A stretch of DNA of 34,106 nt from an uncultured Methanobrevibacter sp. (GCA_900317865.1 ONIK01000008.1:1-34106); one strand, 5' to 3'; positions 8,906-16,091 are shown, counted from the stretch's first letter. Notes: generated by a model from the letters alone, not told the origin. Program-made: numbers and translations.

Positions 8906-9690
8906 TGTCAATCAAGTTAGTTTCTTGGAACGTTAACGGAATCAGAGCCGTATCCAAAAAAGATGAATTTTGGGATTGGTTTGATAATAACGATGCAGAT
9001 ATTATTAATTTTCAGGAAGTAAGGGCAACCAAAAAGGATATTCCCAAGAAATTAGCTGATGTTGATGAATATGACTCTTACTTTAATGAGGCCGAAAAGA
9101 AAGGATACAGCGGTGTTGCAACTTACTCTAAAATAAAAACAGTTGATGTCAGCAGAGGATTGGGAATTGAAGAGCTTGACAGTGAAGGAAGAGTTTTGAA
9201 AGTAGAATTTGAAGACTTTATTCTTTACAATATCTATTTCCCTAACAGCGGAATGGAAGCTAAAAGACTTGATTTTAAAGTAGCTTTCTGTGATGCTTTG
9301 CTTGATGAGCTGAAAGAACTCAAAAGTCAGGGCAAAAACCTTGTAATCACAGGTGATTATAATATTGCACACAATCCTATTGATGTTTATAATCCTAAAA
9401 ATTGTGAAGGAAAATCCGGCTATCTTCCTGAAGAGCGTGCATGGCTTGATGAGCTTGAAGAAGCGGGTTTTGTGGATACGTTCCGTATGTTTGATGAGAG
9501 TGAGAACAATTTCACCTGGTGGAGTTATCGTACCCGTGCCAGGCAAAGGAACGCCGGATGGAGACTTGATTATTTTTATGTTAATGAAGAAATTAAAGAT
9601 AATGTTAAATCAGCTGATATTTTAAGTGATGTCTATGGTTCAGACCATTGTCCTGTCACTTTGGAGCTTGATTTCAATAAGGGGGGTTAA
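8905..9690 (+). CDS. xth: Exodeoxyribonuclease III / AP endonuclease
   Basis: The 261-residue product is a Mg2+-dependent enzyme that cuts DNA at abasic sites and degrades 3' ends. The expected catalytic residues are visible: N9 in WNVNG, E38 in NFQE, D151 and N153 in GDYNIAH, and the SDHCPV pair D247-H248. D151 and N153 have the same numbers as in E. coli ExoIII. The homologue in Methanothermobacter (Mth212) also cuts at uracil in DNA, which compensates for a missing uracil glycosylase; whether this protein does so is untested. It overlaps pheS by one base and precedes the HAD gene by one base. Confidence 0.95.
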   Translation: MSIKLVSWNVNGIRAVSKKDEFWDWFDNNDADIINFQEVRATKKDIPKKLADVDEYDSYFNEAEKKGYSGVATYSKIKTVDVSRGLGIEELDSEGRVLKVEFEDFILYNIYFPNSGMEAKRLDFKVAFCDALLDELKELKSQGKNLVITGDYNIAHNPIDVYNPKNCEGKSGYLPEERAWLDELEEAGFVDTFRMFDESENNFTWWSYRTRARQRNAGWRLDYFYVNEEIKDNVKSADILSDVYGSDHCPVTLELDFNKGG

Positions 9691-9691
9691 T

Positions 9692-10393
9692 ATGGTAGAT
9701 ATAGTTAATGAAGATGATCGTGTTGTATTTTTTGATGTAGATGATACATTGCTGGATACTTCCACTTTCGCACAGACTGCAAGAAAGGCGGCTATTGAAC
9801 TGATGGTTGACAATGGATTGCCTTTGGATAAAGATGAAGCTTATGGTGTTTTAAAAACAATCATTCGTGAAAAAGGTTCCAATTATGGACAGCATTTCAA
9901 CGTATTGACACAGGTTGTTCTGGGCCATGAAGACCCTATGCTTGTTGCTTTGGGAATGATTACTTATCATAACGTTAAGATGGCACTTTTAAGGCCTTTT
10001 GCCGATACTATTGATACGCTGATTTATCTTAAAAGTCAGGGTTATCGTTTAGCAGTAATATCCAACGGTATTACAATCAAACAATGGGAAAAACTTGTCC
10101 GTTTGAATGTTTATTCATTTTTCGATGAGGTAATCACCTCTGAAGAAGTCGGCAAAAAGAAACCTGACAGATTGATTTATGATGTTGCCCTAAGAAAAAT
10201 GAATGGAGATCCTGAAAAGTCAGTAATGATTGGAAACAAGTTTAGGGAAGATGCTTTAGGTGCAGTTAATGCGGGCATGAGTGCTATTTTAGTAAATTCT
10301 GATGTTACTGAAGAAGACAGGGAATATATTAAAAAAGAACAACTGGACATTACCGTCATTGAAAATATTGGTGATGTAAATACTATATTGTAG
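9692..10393 (+). CDS. HAD superfamily hydrolase (subfamily IA)
   Basis: This 233-residue soluble phosphatase-like protein has all four HAD motifs. These are FFDVDDTLLD with nucleophile D15 and D17, ISNG for motif II, the lysine in KKPDRLIY, and GNKFREDALGAVNAGM for motif IV. The residues between motifs I and II form a helical cap. It resembles a group of archaeal HAD proteins of unknown substrate. Start ATG 9692 is preceded by a run of six Gs (9681-9686), which is the ribosome binding site inside the upstream gene's end. It is the third gene of the pheS-xth operon. Its TAG directly abuts the stop of polB2 on the other strand. Confidence 0.9.
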   Translation: MVDIVNEDDRVVFFDVDDTLLDTSTFAQTARKAAIELMVDNGLPLDKDEAYGVLKTIIREKGSNYGQHFNVLTQVVLGHEDPMLVALGMITYHNVKMALLRPFADTIDTLIYLKSQGYRLAVISNGITIKQWEKLVRLNVYSFFDEVITSEEVGKKKPDRLIYDVALRKMNGDPEKSVMIGNKFREDALGAVNAGMSAILVNSDVTEEDREYIKKEQLDITVIENIGDVNTIL

Positions 10394-11074
10394 TTAAAAG
10401 AACGCATCCAGGCTTTGCTGTTTTTCACCTACAGCCAAGTCCTGTAAATCTTTTTTTGAATAGCCTAAAGGTTCCATTATACGTCCTACAGCAGGAATTA
10501 TCTGATTGTTGATGTAATAATCCTTATCATAGGTAACACCTTCACTGTATTCATATGGAACGGCCCTCTGGCTTATTGAACCCTTTCCTTTTTTTATAAT
10601 GTATTGGATGATTGTGCCTCTTGTTACCTTGATTCCATGTTCCTCTATAATCTGGGCGGCAACTACATGAGGCCCCACCTGTTTATATTCTGTAAGTGGC
10701 TTGTTGATTTGGGTATGGATGATTAATTCTTTGTTTTCAACATCTCCTTTTCTGATTCTTTTAAGGACTTTTTTAACCTCTTTAATTGCTTTTTCGGCAT
10801 TCCCTTCACTGAGCAGTGCCATAAGCACAGCTTCCTGGGTTTCCTTAACAATCGGCGCCCAGTCTCTTCTGACCAATTCCAGTCCTTTGGCTATTATCTC
10901 TCCATCTTCAATAACAGCATATCTTTTTTTAGTTACAAAGAATCCTCTTCTGTAAAACCCCTCGTATTCAAGTTCCATACTTTCAGGCAATGCTGCATTG
11001 AAATCCTTTAAAAAGACTTGTGCCTGAGATTTTATTTCCGCTTCCAGTTGGAGCTGTTCTGGTGTTTCTTTCAT
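10394..11074 (-). CDS. polB2: DNA polymerase B small subunit PolB2 (split family-B polymerase)
   Basis: The 226-residue protein matches the C-terminal thumb part of archaeal family-B replicative DNA polymerase. It contains YRRGFFVTKKRYAVIEDG (the KKxY motif at 49-52), GLELVRRDWAPI, VGPHVVAAQ, and GSISQRAVPYEY. The last residues, QQSLDAFF, are a perfect PCNA-binding box (QxxLxxFF). In Methanothermobacter the polymerase is naturally split into PolB1 (exonuclease and catalytic motifs A-C) and a PolB2 of about this length. The complete small size and good start here show the same arrangement, not a truncation. A TATA-like TTTAAATA (minus strand, 11096-11103) lies about 25 bp from the ATG, so the message is likely leaderless. 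PolB1 must be encoded elsewhere. Confidence 0.92.
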   Translation of the reverse strand: MKETPEQLQLEAEIKSQAQVFLKDFNAALPESMELEYEGFYRRGFFVTKKRYAVIEDGEIIAKGLELVRRDWAPIVKETQEAVLMALLSEGNAEKAIKEVKKVLKRIRKGDVENKELIIHTQINKPLTEYKQVGPHVVAAQIIEEHGIKVTRGTIIQYIIKKGKGSISQRAVPYEYSEGVTYDKDYYINNQIIPAVGRIMEPLGYSKKDLQDLAVGEKQQSLDAFF

Positions 11075-11200
11075 TGTAAATATTTTTGATAAAAGTATTT
11101 AAAATAGTTTTTTAAAGGCATGTTTTTTAAAAGTGTTCTTATGTTACAGGGCAACGATTTTTGCCACCTCAATTGCCTATGAAATAATGAAAGTCAGGCT

Positions 11201-11241
11201 CAATTAAATTGATAGTTACTTTTTTATTTTCAATTTAATTG
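11201..11241. repeat. 12-bp perfect inverted repeat in an intergenic region
   Basis: CAATTAAATTGA at 11201-11212 is matched by TCAATTTAATTG at 11230-11241 with a 17-nt T-rich spacer. It lies in the 289-bp gap between polB2 and the gene at 11364. No coding gene is convincing in this gap. It could form an RNA hairpin or mark an old mobile-element end. Confidence 0.5.
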
Positions 11242-11314
11242 TATGACATTATCATTAACTTGCAGTGCTTTGAAAATCACGCATCATTTCATGTTGTGAT
11301 GTAGGTACAATAAT

Positions 11315-11363
11315 TAAAATCATAGAAAAAAAGAAAAAAAGATGATTGCTTAATGAATCATCT
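11315..11363 (-). terminator. Hairpin plus T-tract terminator abutting the stop at 11364
   Basis: On the minus strand AGATGATT and AATCATCT (arms 11356-11363 and 11340-11347) flank an 8-nt loop. Two T runs separated by one C follow. The stem begins directly after the TAG stop. Confidence 0.75.
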
Positions 11364-12020
11364 CTACTTTGTACTATTGGTACTGTTGGTTGAACCTGGT
11401 CCGTAGGTTGCAATCCATTCGGTAACGGTTAAGCCTATTCCTTTACCGCTAGGCGCATCAATAACTACATTATCGGAAGATCTTACCCACAGTTCAAGCT
11501 GTGGTATGAAGTAAGTTCCAGGGTCTCCTGGGAATGGATTGTCTGGAGTGTTATTTAAATCCTGACCAGTATTATTATTCTTAGGTTTATCATTGTAATC
11601 ATTAGTGGATGCGACAGAACTTCCAGAGATTTTTGAAGCTAAATTGTCTGCCAGATCATCTGTAATAGTGATGACATCTTTAGCACTGGTTGATGCATAT
11701 TTGTCATTTCCAGCATATTTTACTTCAATTTCATATTTTCCGGCTTTTTCCCCACTAATCATCAGATGGCCTTTTCCGTTATTGTCGGTAGTTATGGAAT
11801 ATTTTTCCGTACCGTTATAGGTAATATTTAAAGTTTGACCTGCAATAGCATTACCTTTGGCATCTTTCAGTTCAAAGTGTACTGCTTCCCCATTTTGAAA
11901 AGTTTCATTATTTATTATTTTTATTTCGGTTTGTGTCTTTCCGATTTGTCCAAACATAAAAGCCGCACCTGCAGCGATTATGATGACAACCAAGATAGCA
12001 ATTATTATATTTTTATTCAT
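11364..12020 (-). CDS. Membrane-anchored protein with an Ig-like domain
   Basis: The 218-residue product is unrecognised by name. Residues 4-23 are one hydrophobic segment (NIIIAILVVIIIAAGAAFMF) acting as uncleaved anchor or signal peptide. Residues about 33-118 form an Ig-like fold of the archaeal adhesin type, with NGEAVHFELKDAKGNAIAGQ, TTDNNGKGHL and GKYEIEVKYAG. A low-complexity Asn/Asp/Pro linker follows, then a C-terminal segment with PQLELWVRSSDN and a Thr/Ser/Asn tail. ATG 12020 was chosen over upstream codons because GAGGTGAA lies 4 nt before it. It stands alone and ends in a strong terminator. A role in the cell envelope is likely; the partner is unknown. Confidence 0.8.
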   Translation of the reverse strand: MNKNIIIAILVVIIIAAGAAFMFGQIGKTQTEIKIINNETFQNGEAVHFELKDAKGNAIAGQTLNITYNGTEKYSITTDNNGKGHLMISGEKAGKYEIEVKYAGNDKYASTSAKDVITITDDLADNLASKISGSSVASTNDYNDKPKNNNTGQDLNNTPDNPFPGDPGTYFIPQLELWVRSSDNVVIDAPSGKGIGLTVTEWIATYGPGSTNSTNSTK

Positions 12021-12445
12021 AATATTCACCTCTATTCTGTATTTTATCAAGGCTAATATATAATTATTATTATTTATATATTCATATTTTTTAAAATTTG
12101 AATTTTGTTAAATATGGTTGTCATGTTTAGTATTCTATAGTTTTATATTTGTTTAATTCAATAATTGATGATTATCTTATTGTTTTTTTCAATAGTTAAT
12201 AAATTATTTTAAAAAATATTGGATTGAAAAATGTTCAAAATCAAATAGTTTCTGACAATACTTTTACTGGATTTAAAACTTTCAAACGGCAATATTTTTT
12301 TAAAGACAATTTTTCCCGTTTGGGGAAATATTTATCTCCTGATGTGTAATTATTTCCTTGATATATTACCTTATTACTCTTCAAATGCTCTTGGGATTGA
12401 TTTATATGTTTTTTAGAATATAATATTGGTTAGAGGTTTGATATT
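12021..12445. other. AT-rich intergenic region between divergent genes
   Basis: It must hold promoters for both flanking genes. A short hairpin, TTTCCC-GTTTG-GGGAAA, lies at 12312-12328, and a looser 9-bp inverted repeat at 12185-12231. A minus-strand open frame of about 65 codons (about 12245-12440) has no ATG and was not accepted as a gene. Confidence 0.4.
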
Positions 12446-12790
12446 ATGAAAACTAAACAAATGATTTCAAGTTATGATGAGATAAACGATACCTTTGTTG
12501 CAAAGATATCTGACAAAGATGGGTACTATGCAAATTATGACATAGCTGATGGAATATTTTTAAACATTGATAAAAACGGATTTCCAGTTTCTGTTCATAT
12601 TAACAATGCATCCGATGTTTTAAATGTTGAAAAAGGAATTTTGAAAAATCCTGATGTCTCAATACTGATTGAATGCATAGGAGATAAAATCACTTTCACT
12701 TTTTCAATAGCTGATAGGGTGATCTTTTCCAATATGTCTTTTAACATATTTGAAATGCCTGAAATCAGCTATAAAATCAAAGCTAATTAG
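12446..12790 (+). CDS. Small protein, possible DUF2283 type
   Basis: This 114-residue soluble protein has no recognised function. Its centre, SSYDEINDTFVAKI, then YDIADGIFLNIDKNGFPVSVHI and NASDVL, resembles the short beta-rich DUF2283 pattern (YDxxxDxL..., then a G/D-rich turn and a VxGIEI-like strand), but the match is by eye. A ribosome binding site with GAGGT lies upstream of the ATG. It is followed after 10 nt by the acidic protein gene, and the two are probably one operon. No membrane segment is present. Confidence 0.65.
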   Translation: MKTKQMISSYDEINDTFVAKISDKDGYYANYDIADGIFLNIDKNGFPVSVHINNASDVLNVEKGILKNPDVSILIECIGDKITFTFSIADRVIFSNMSFNIFEMPEISYKIKAN

Positions 12791-12800
12791 AGGTGATATT

Positions 12801-13061
12801 ATGAGTTACTTAAACGAGCTGGATGAGGAGTTAAAGGAGGAGTTTGCATATGAGTATGAGGATGAAGAGGTGGATGTTGATGAAATAATTGCCAATCTAA
12901 AGAACAATATTTCAGACTATATCTTTGAAAATCCTGAAGACATGCTTCCCAATGAACCTGTTGAGGATATGGAATATGATTTTCATGATGTTCAGATTCC
13001 TGATGAGGTGCTGGAAAAACTGGAGCCTAAAGACAAACTTTTTGATTTTGTGGATAAATAA
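12801..13061 (+). CDS. Small highly acidic protein of unknown function
   Basis: The 86-residue product is dominated by Asp and Glu (for example YEYEDEEVDVDEI) with few Lys or Arg, and contains no Cys. It has predicted helical stretches and no membrane segment. A perfect GAGGTGAT ribosome binding site precedes the ATG by 4 nt, which argues that it is really translated. Acidic mini-proteins of this kind can act as adaptors, DNA mimics or antitoxins, but nothing in the sequence decides between these. A 9-bp-arm hairpin straddles its stop codon. Confidence 0.7.
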   Translation: MSYLNELDEELKEEFAYEYEDEEVDVDEIIANLKNNISDYIFENPEDMLPNEPVEDMEYDFHDVQIPDEVLEKLEPKDKLFDFVDK

Positions 13062-13079
13062 TATAAGCTATTATCCACA
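13049..13079 (+). repeat. Hairpin with 9-bp arms across the stop codon at 13059
   Basis: TGTGGATAA (13049-13057) pairs perfectly with TTATCCACA (13071-13079) around a 13-nt loop that holds the TAA. It lies just ahead of the next start at 13090. No T-tract follows, so it may control read-through or mRNA stability rather than terminate. Confidence 0.55.
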
Positions 13080-13089
13080 TAATATTTTT

Positions 13090-13461
13090 ATGGAAGAGGA
13101 ATACTATATTGAAGACAATGATTTAATCGTTTTGCTTAAGGATGTTTTGGGCGATAAAATCACTGATGAGGATATTGACAGGATTTTGGCCGCAAGCGGC
13201 GATGACAATATTAGCGAAGATGATTTTGACTTTCTTGTTGATGAAATACTTGCCAAATCAAAAACTGAAGAAATATCCAGAAATGCGGAACCTATGATTC
13301 CTCCAGAAATCTCCGATGAACAGGAGTTTGTATATGTGTCTTCATCACAGGACAAGTGTCCCGTTTGCGGAGGTACTCTTATAGATGAGGATTACTGTCC
13401 GGTTTGTAATCTAAAATTTTCATTTGTCTCTAATGATGATGAAAAATCCCTAAAAAAATAA
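13090..13461 (+). CDS. Acidic zinc-ribbon protein of unknown function
   Basis: This 123-residue protein has two parts. The N-terminal half is acidic and helical, with DEDIDRIL and SEDDFDFLVDEIL giving an EF-hand-like or adaptor look. The C-terminal half has a zinc ribbon formed by C90-PVC93 and C103-PVC106 (CxxC-x9-CxxC). No catalytic motif is seen. ATG 13090 has no clear ribosome binding site and follows the previous gene by 28 nt, with the 13049-13079 hairpin between. It is third in the row of small genes starting at 12446. Confidence 0.7.
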   Translation: MEEEYYIEDNDLIVLLKDVLGDKITDEDIDRILAASGDDNISEDDFDFLVDEILAKSKTEEISRNAEPMIPPEISDEQEFVYVSSSQDKCPVCGGTLIDEDYCPVCNLKFSFVSNDDEKSLKK

Positions 13462-13462
13462 A

Positions 13463-13577
13463 GTTTATATATAATGAAAAAGTAATATTTTATTATCATT
13501 ATTCATTAAGACTCTTTTTTGCTCTCATAATGTAAATTGTTATTTTTCTTGTCCTGCAGTTTACAGAAAAGAGACTT
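13463..13577 (+). promoter_or_regulatory. Strong TATA box and structured leader upstream of rps8e
   Basis: TTTATATATAAT at about 13464-13475 is the best TATA box of the region and predicts a transcript starting near 13498. Just after it, AAGACTCTTTT (13508-13518) can pair with AAAAGAGACTT (13567-13577), with one A-A mismatch. Inside, TGTAAA (13531-13536) pairs with TTTACA (13560-13565). The result is a roughly 70-nt stem-loop in the 5' leader. It could be a regulatory leader or a small RNA. Confidence 0.5.
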
Positions 13578-13625
13578 ATTGACAGCGATTATCGTATTAT
13601 TTATTATAGTTAATTAGGTGAAATA

Positions 13626-14003
13626 ATGGCAATTTCTCAAGGAAAATCAACTAGAAGTCCATCCGGTGCAAGAAATGTTGCAAACCGTGGAAAAAGAAAA
13701 GCAGAATTAGGAAGAGATCCTGCTGAAACTAGAGTAGATGAAAAAAGATTAAGAAAAATCCGTACTCGTGGCGGAAACGAAAAACTCAGATTAGCTACCG
13801 CTAATAAAATCAATTTAACTGATGTTAAATCTGGTAAAACTCAAGTTACCGATATTTTAGGAGTAATTGAAAACGACGCAAACCCTAACTATGTAAGAAG
13901 GAATATCATTACCAAAGGTGCAGTTGTAGAAACTCCTGAAGGTAATGCAAAAGTAACATCTAGACCTGGTCAAGATGGTGTTGTTAACGGAATTTTAATC
14001 TAA
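13626..14003 (+). CDS. rps8e: 30S ribosomal protein S8e
   Basis: The 125-residue basic protein is a small-subunit ribosomal protein found in Archaea and Eukarya only. It starts MAISQGKSTRSPSGARNVAN and has the family features GRDPAETR, IRTRGGNEKLR, NPNYVRRNIITKGAVVETPEG and a SRPGQDGVVNG end, at normal archaeal length. AATTAGGTGAAATA before the ATG is a good ribosome binding site. A TATA box and structured leader lie 50-160 bp upstream. A terminator hairpin contains its stop codon. Confidence 0.98.
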   Translation: MAISQGKSTRSPSGARNVANRGKRKAELGRDPAETRVDEKRLRKIRTRGGNEKLRLATANKINLTDVKSGKTQVTDILGVIENDANPNYVRRNIITKGAVVETPEGNAKVTSRPGQDGVVNGILI

Positions 14004-14032
14004 AGATATTAATTTATCTTTACTCTTTTTTT
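14001..14032 (+). terminator. Terminator of rps8e overlapping the stop codon
   Basis: TAAAGATA (14001-14008) pairs with TATCTTTA (14015-14022) around a 6-nt loop, then a T run follows. The TAA stop is the start of the left arm. Confidence 0.8.
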
Positions 14033-14045
14033 ACTATTGGAGGAT

Positions 14046-14097
14046 GTGACGCAAAATTTTAGTTGAATTTTGTGTTACTGATTTTTTTATAATTTTT
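14046..14097 (+). terminator. Second, longer hairpin with T-tract after rps8e
   Basis: GTGACGCAAAATT (14046-14058) pairs with AATTTTGTGTTAC (14066-14078), 13 pairs including two G-T, around a 7-nt loop. TGATTTTTTTAT and more T-rich DNA follow. It could be a back-up terminator or the end of a small RNA. Confidence 0.6.
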
Positions 14098-14301
14098 TCT
14101 TATTTTAATTGTTTTTTGTATTTATTTTATTGTATATTCTTTTTATGTTGAGTCCTATTGTATATGGTTTAAATTCTATGTTTGTATTTTTTATTCTGGG
14201 GGTTGTGAATTAATGTGGTTCATGTTTTGTTTTATTCTAGAAATATGGGGGATTTTTTTTGAAATATAAGTGTATATAAGCACGTGAAATTTTAAAAAAC
14301 G
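14098..14301. other. T-rich intergenic stretch with no gene
   Basis: The plus strand is strongly T-biased with G but few C, and has no credible open frame on either strand. It lies between the rps8e terminators and the promoter of the surface protein at 14382. Confidence 0.5.
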
Positions 14302-14338
14302 ATGTAAGTAACCACTTACATGCAAAATACTTTATATA
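14302..14338 (+). promoter_or_regulatory. Palindrome and TATA box upstream of the surface protein gene
   Basis: ATGTAAGT-AACC-ACTTACAT at 14302-14321 is a perfect palindrome with 8-bp arms. It sits 9 bp ahead of a TATA box, TTTATATA, at 14331-14338. The position fits an activator or regulator site next to the B-recognition element. Confidence 0.6.
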
Positions 14339-14381
14339 GTGGGGGTTTAATATATTTAATTATATGATTAGGAGAAACTTA

Positions 14382-15653
14382 ATGATAAAAAATAAAATAG
14401 TAATAAGTTTTTTAATGTTATTATGTCTCTTTGTAGTAATTGGTTCTGTTGCAGCAGCAGACAGTAATTCATCATCAACAGAGATTATATCACAAAGTGA
14501 TGTTCAAAAAGATATTAATATTGACCATAATGATGTCGTTAATCAAGCTGTTAAAGAAAAGGATGACGGGTCCTTTACTGCATTAGAAAAAAAGATCAAT
14601 AATGCAAACTCAAATCCAATAATATTGGAAAATGATTATCGTATGGAAACTAATGAAAAATCTCATTTTCTTTTTAAAAGTATTCCAATCACTAAAAATA
14701 CTTATATAAACGGAAACGGACACAGCATAGACGCATCAGGACTTGGAAGTATTTTTCTTATTAAACATCATGTTAACTTAACTTTAGAAAATGTTATTCT
14801 AAAAAACGGAGATATTGGTAGTATTGGTGGAACTTTGAGGGCTAATGGTGGAGCAATATATGTAGCAGAAGCTGCCGTAATCAATTTAAAAAATTGTACA
14901 TTACTTAACAATCATGCCCTTTATAATGGTGGAGCAATAAGTCTAGAAAGAACTTCAAAAGCAAATATAGATAATTGTAGTTTCATTGGAAACTCAGCAG
15001 ATAGGTATGGGGGCGCAATTTTCAGTTTTCGTGGTGAAAATGATGCAAATATAACTAACTGCCACTTTAAAGAAAATAGTGCAGAAGTAGGCGGTGCAAT
15101 ATACAGATTTACAGTACAAAATTCAACATTTGAGAAAAACACTGCAGAGTTAGGGGGAGCAATGTATGCATGCAATGCATATCACTGCTATTTCAAAGAA
15201 AATAATGGAAACTGTGGTGGAGCAATGTATGGAGGCAATGCATATTACTGCTATTTCAAAGAAAATAATGGAAACTCTGGAAGAGCAATGTATATGGGCA
15301 ATGCATATTACTGCTATTTCAATGAAGATAATGGAAACTCTGAAAGAGCAATTTATAGAGTCAATGAATATCACTGCTATTTCAAAGAAGATAATGGAAA
15401 CTGTGAAGAATCAATATTTGAAGCCACTGCAATAAACTCAACATTCAGCAATGTTTCAGACAAAAATTCATTAATTCATGCTGGAAATTATCAATATTCA
15501 TATGTAGAAAACTGCATATTCAATTATTTAGAATCCAATATCATTGAAAACAACAATACAACCCAAAGCCCTAAAGAAAACAATTTAACACAACATGAGC
15601 AAATTGCTGATAATAAAATAAACTCAACTATCTCAAGAAGAAATTTAAATTAA
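14382..15653 (+). CDS. Secreted beta-helix adhesin-like protein with cysteine ladder
   Basis: The 423-residue product begins with a signal peptide (MIKNKIVISFLMLLCLFVVI, then GSVAAA). Residues about 100-370 form a right-handed parallel beta-helix with the GGAI(Y/S) turn typical of archaeal polymorphic surface proteins. Four coils of exactly 21 residues (DNA 15159-15410) are almost identical and place Cys at a fixed position (A-Y-H/Y-C-Y-F), which would stack into a ladder. There is no Ig tail or membrane anchor, so the protein is shorter than most adhesins and may be released. ATG 14382 was chosen over ATG 14364 because AGGAG lies 7 nt before it. Host or partner binding is inferred from family. 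Confidence 0.85.
   Translation: MIKNKIVISFLMLLCLFVVIGSVAAADSNSSSTEIISQSDVQKDINIDHNDVVNQAVKEKDDGSFTALEKKINNANSNPIILENDYRMETNEKSHFLFKSIPITKNTYINGNGHSIDASGLGSIFLIKHHVNLTLENVILKNGDIGSIGGTLRANGGAIYVAEAAVINLKNCTLLNNHALYNGGAISLERTSKANIDNCSFIGNSADRYGGAIFSFRGENDANITNCHFKENSAEVGGAIYRFTVQNSTFEKNTAELGGAMYACNAYHCYFKENNGNCGGAMYGGNAYYCYFKENNGNSGRAMYMGNAYYCYFNEDNGNSERAIYRVNEYHCYFKEDNGNCEESIFEATAINSTFSNVSDKNSLIHAGNYQYSYVENCIFNYLESNIIENNNTTQSPKENNLTQHEQIADNKINSTISRRNLN
15159..15410 (+). repeat. Four tandem 63-bp repeats encoding 21-residue coils
   Basis: Units start at 15159, 15222, 15285 and 15348, each with AATGCATAT(C/T)ACTGC followed by TATTTCAA. A partial fifth follows. High identity suggests recent slippage. 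The unit length is a multiple of three, so copy-number change keeps the frame. Confidence 0.85.
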
Positions 15654-15671
15654 ATTTCAATACAAATGGAA

Positions 15672-15705
15672 GAAAAGTTATAGCTGGCAAGTATTATAAC
15701 TTTTC
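15672..15705 (+). terminator. Probable terminator hairpin after the beta-helix gene
   Basis: GAAAAGTTATA (15672-15682) and TATAACTTTTC (15695-15705) form 11 perfect pairs around a 12-nt loop. A moderately T-rich TATTTTC follows. Confidence 0.6.
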
Positions 15706-15873
15706 TATTTTCATCCATTACTTAGTCCAGTAAAACTCATGCAATAGTTTTCAAATCAAATTCTTCTTCTTACTTTAATATTTTTAACTATTTCCAATAT
15801 AATCACTTTATTTTTCCTGTTTCTTTTGGAAATTATTTGTTTCATTTCTTCCATCACTGTCATTAATATCATT

Positions 15874-15960
15874 TCATCTGGAAAGGTCACCAGGATATGT
15901 TACAACAACAGAGTAGTTTCCAGCATCAAAAACATCTACCTTGATTGGGCAAGATTATTT
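15874..15960 (-). pseudogene. Remnant of an adhesin Ig-like repeat
   Basis: Read on the minus strand, 15942-15877 encodes KVDVFDAGNYSVVVTYPGD then LSR and a TGA stop. The run VDV..AGNY.VVVTYPGD is the hallmark closing strand of the Ig-like repeats in methanogen adhesins. There is no start codon, frames on both sides are broken by stops, and no other domain survives. It is adhesin debris, in the opposite direction to the intact adhesin at 14382. The rest of the gap 15706-16091 holds no gene, only the acyltransferase promoter near its end. Confidence 0.6.
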
Positions 15961-16091
15961 CATTTAGATTTAAAAATAATCATTGTGTAGATTAATCTTT
16001 AAAAAATTAAAGGATGTGATGAAATTTCCACATTAACTTTAATAATAATTAAATATAAAAATATTATCATTAATTAGGAGATATTAACAAT

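Noticed and set aside
9052..9546. 164-codon minus-strand frame inside xth
   Set aside because: The opposite strand encodes a complete exonuclease III with all catalytic residues.
11100..11215. Short frame reading ATIFATSIAYEIMKVRLN
   Set aside because: About 25 codons with no start context or known similarity; not enough support.
12245..12440. Minus-strand open frame of about 65 codons
   Set aside because: It has no ATG, no ribosome binding site and no recognisable motif; it may be chance or an old remnant.
14364..14381. Upstream ATG as the start of the Cys-ladder adhesin
   Set aside because: The AGGAG ribosome binding site lies between this ATG and the one at 14382, which also begins a normal signal peptide.
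15150..15435. Open frames on both strands across the 63-bp repeats
   Set aside because: A repeat length divisible by three keeps alternative frames open; the signal-peptide frame at 14382 explains the DNA.
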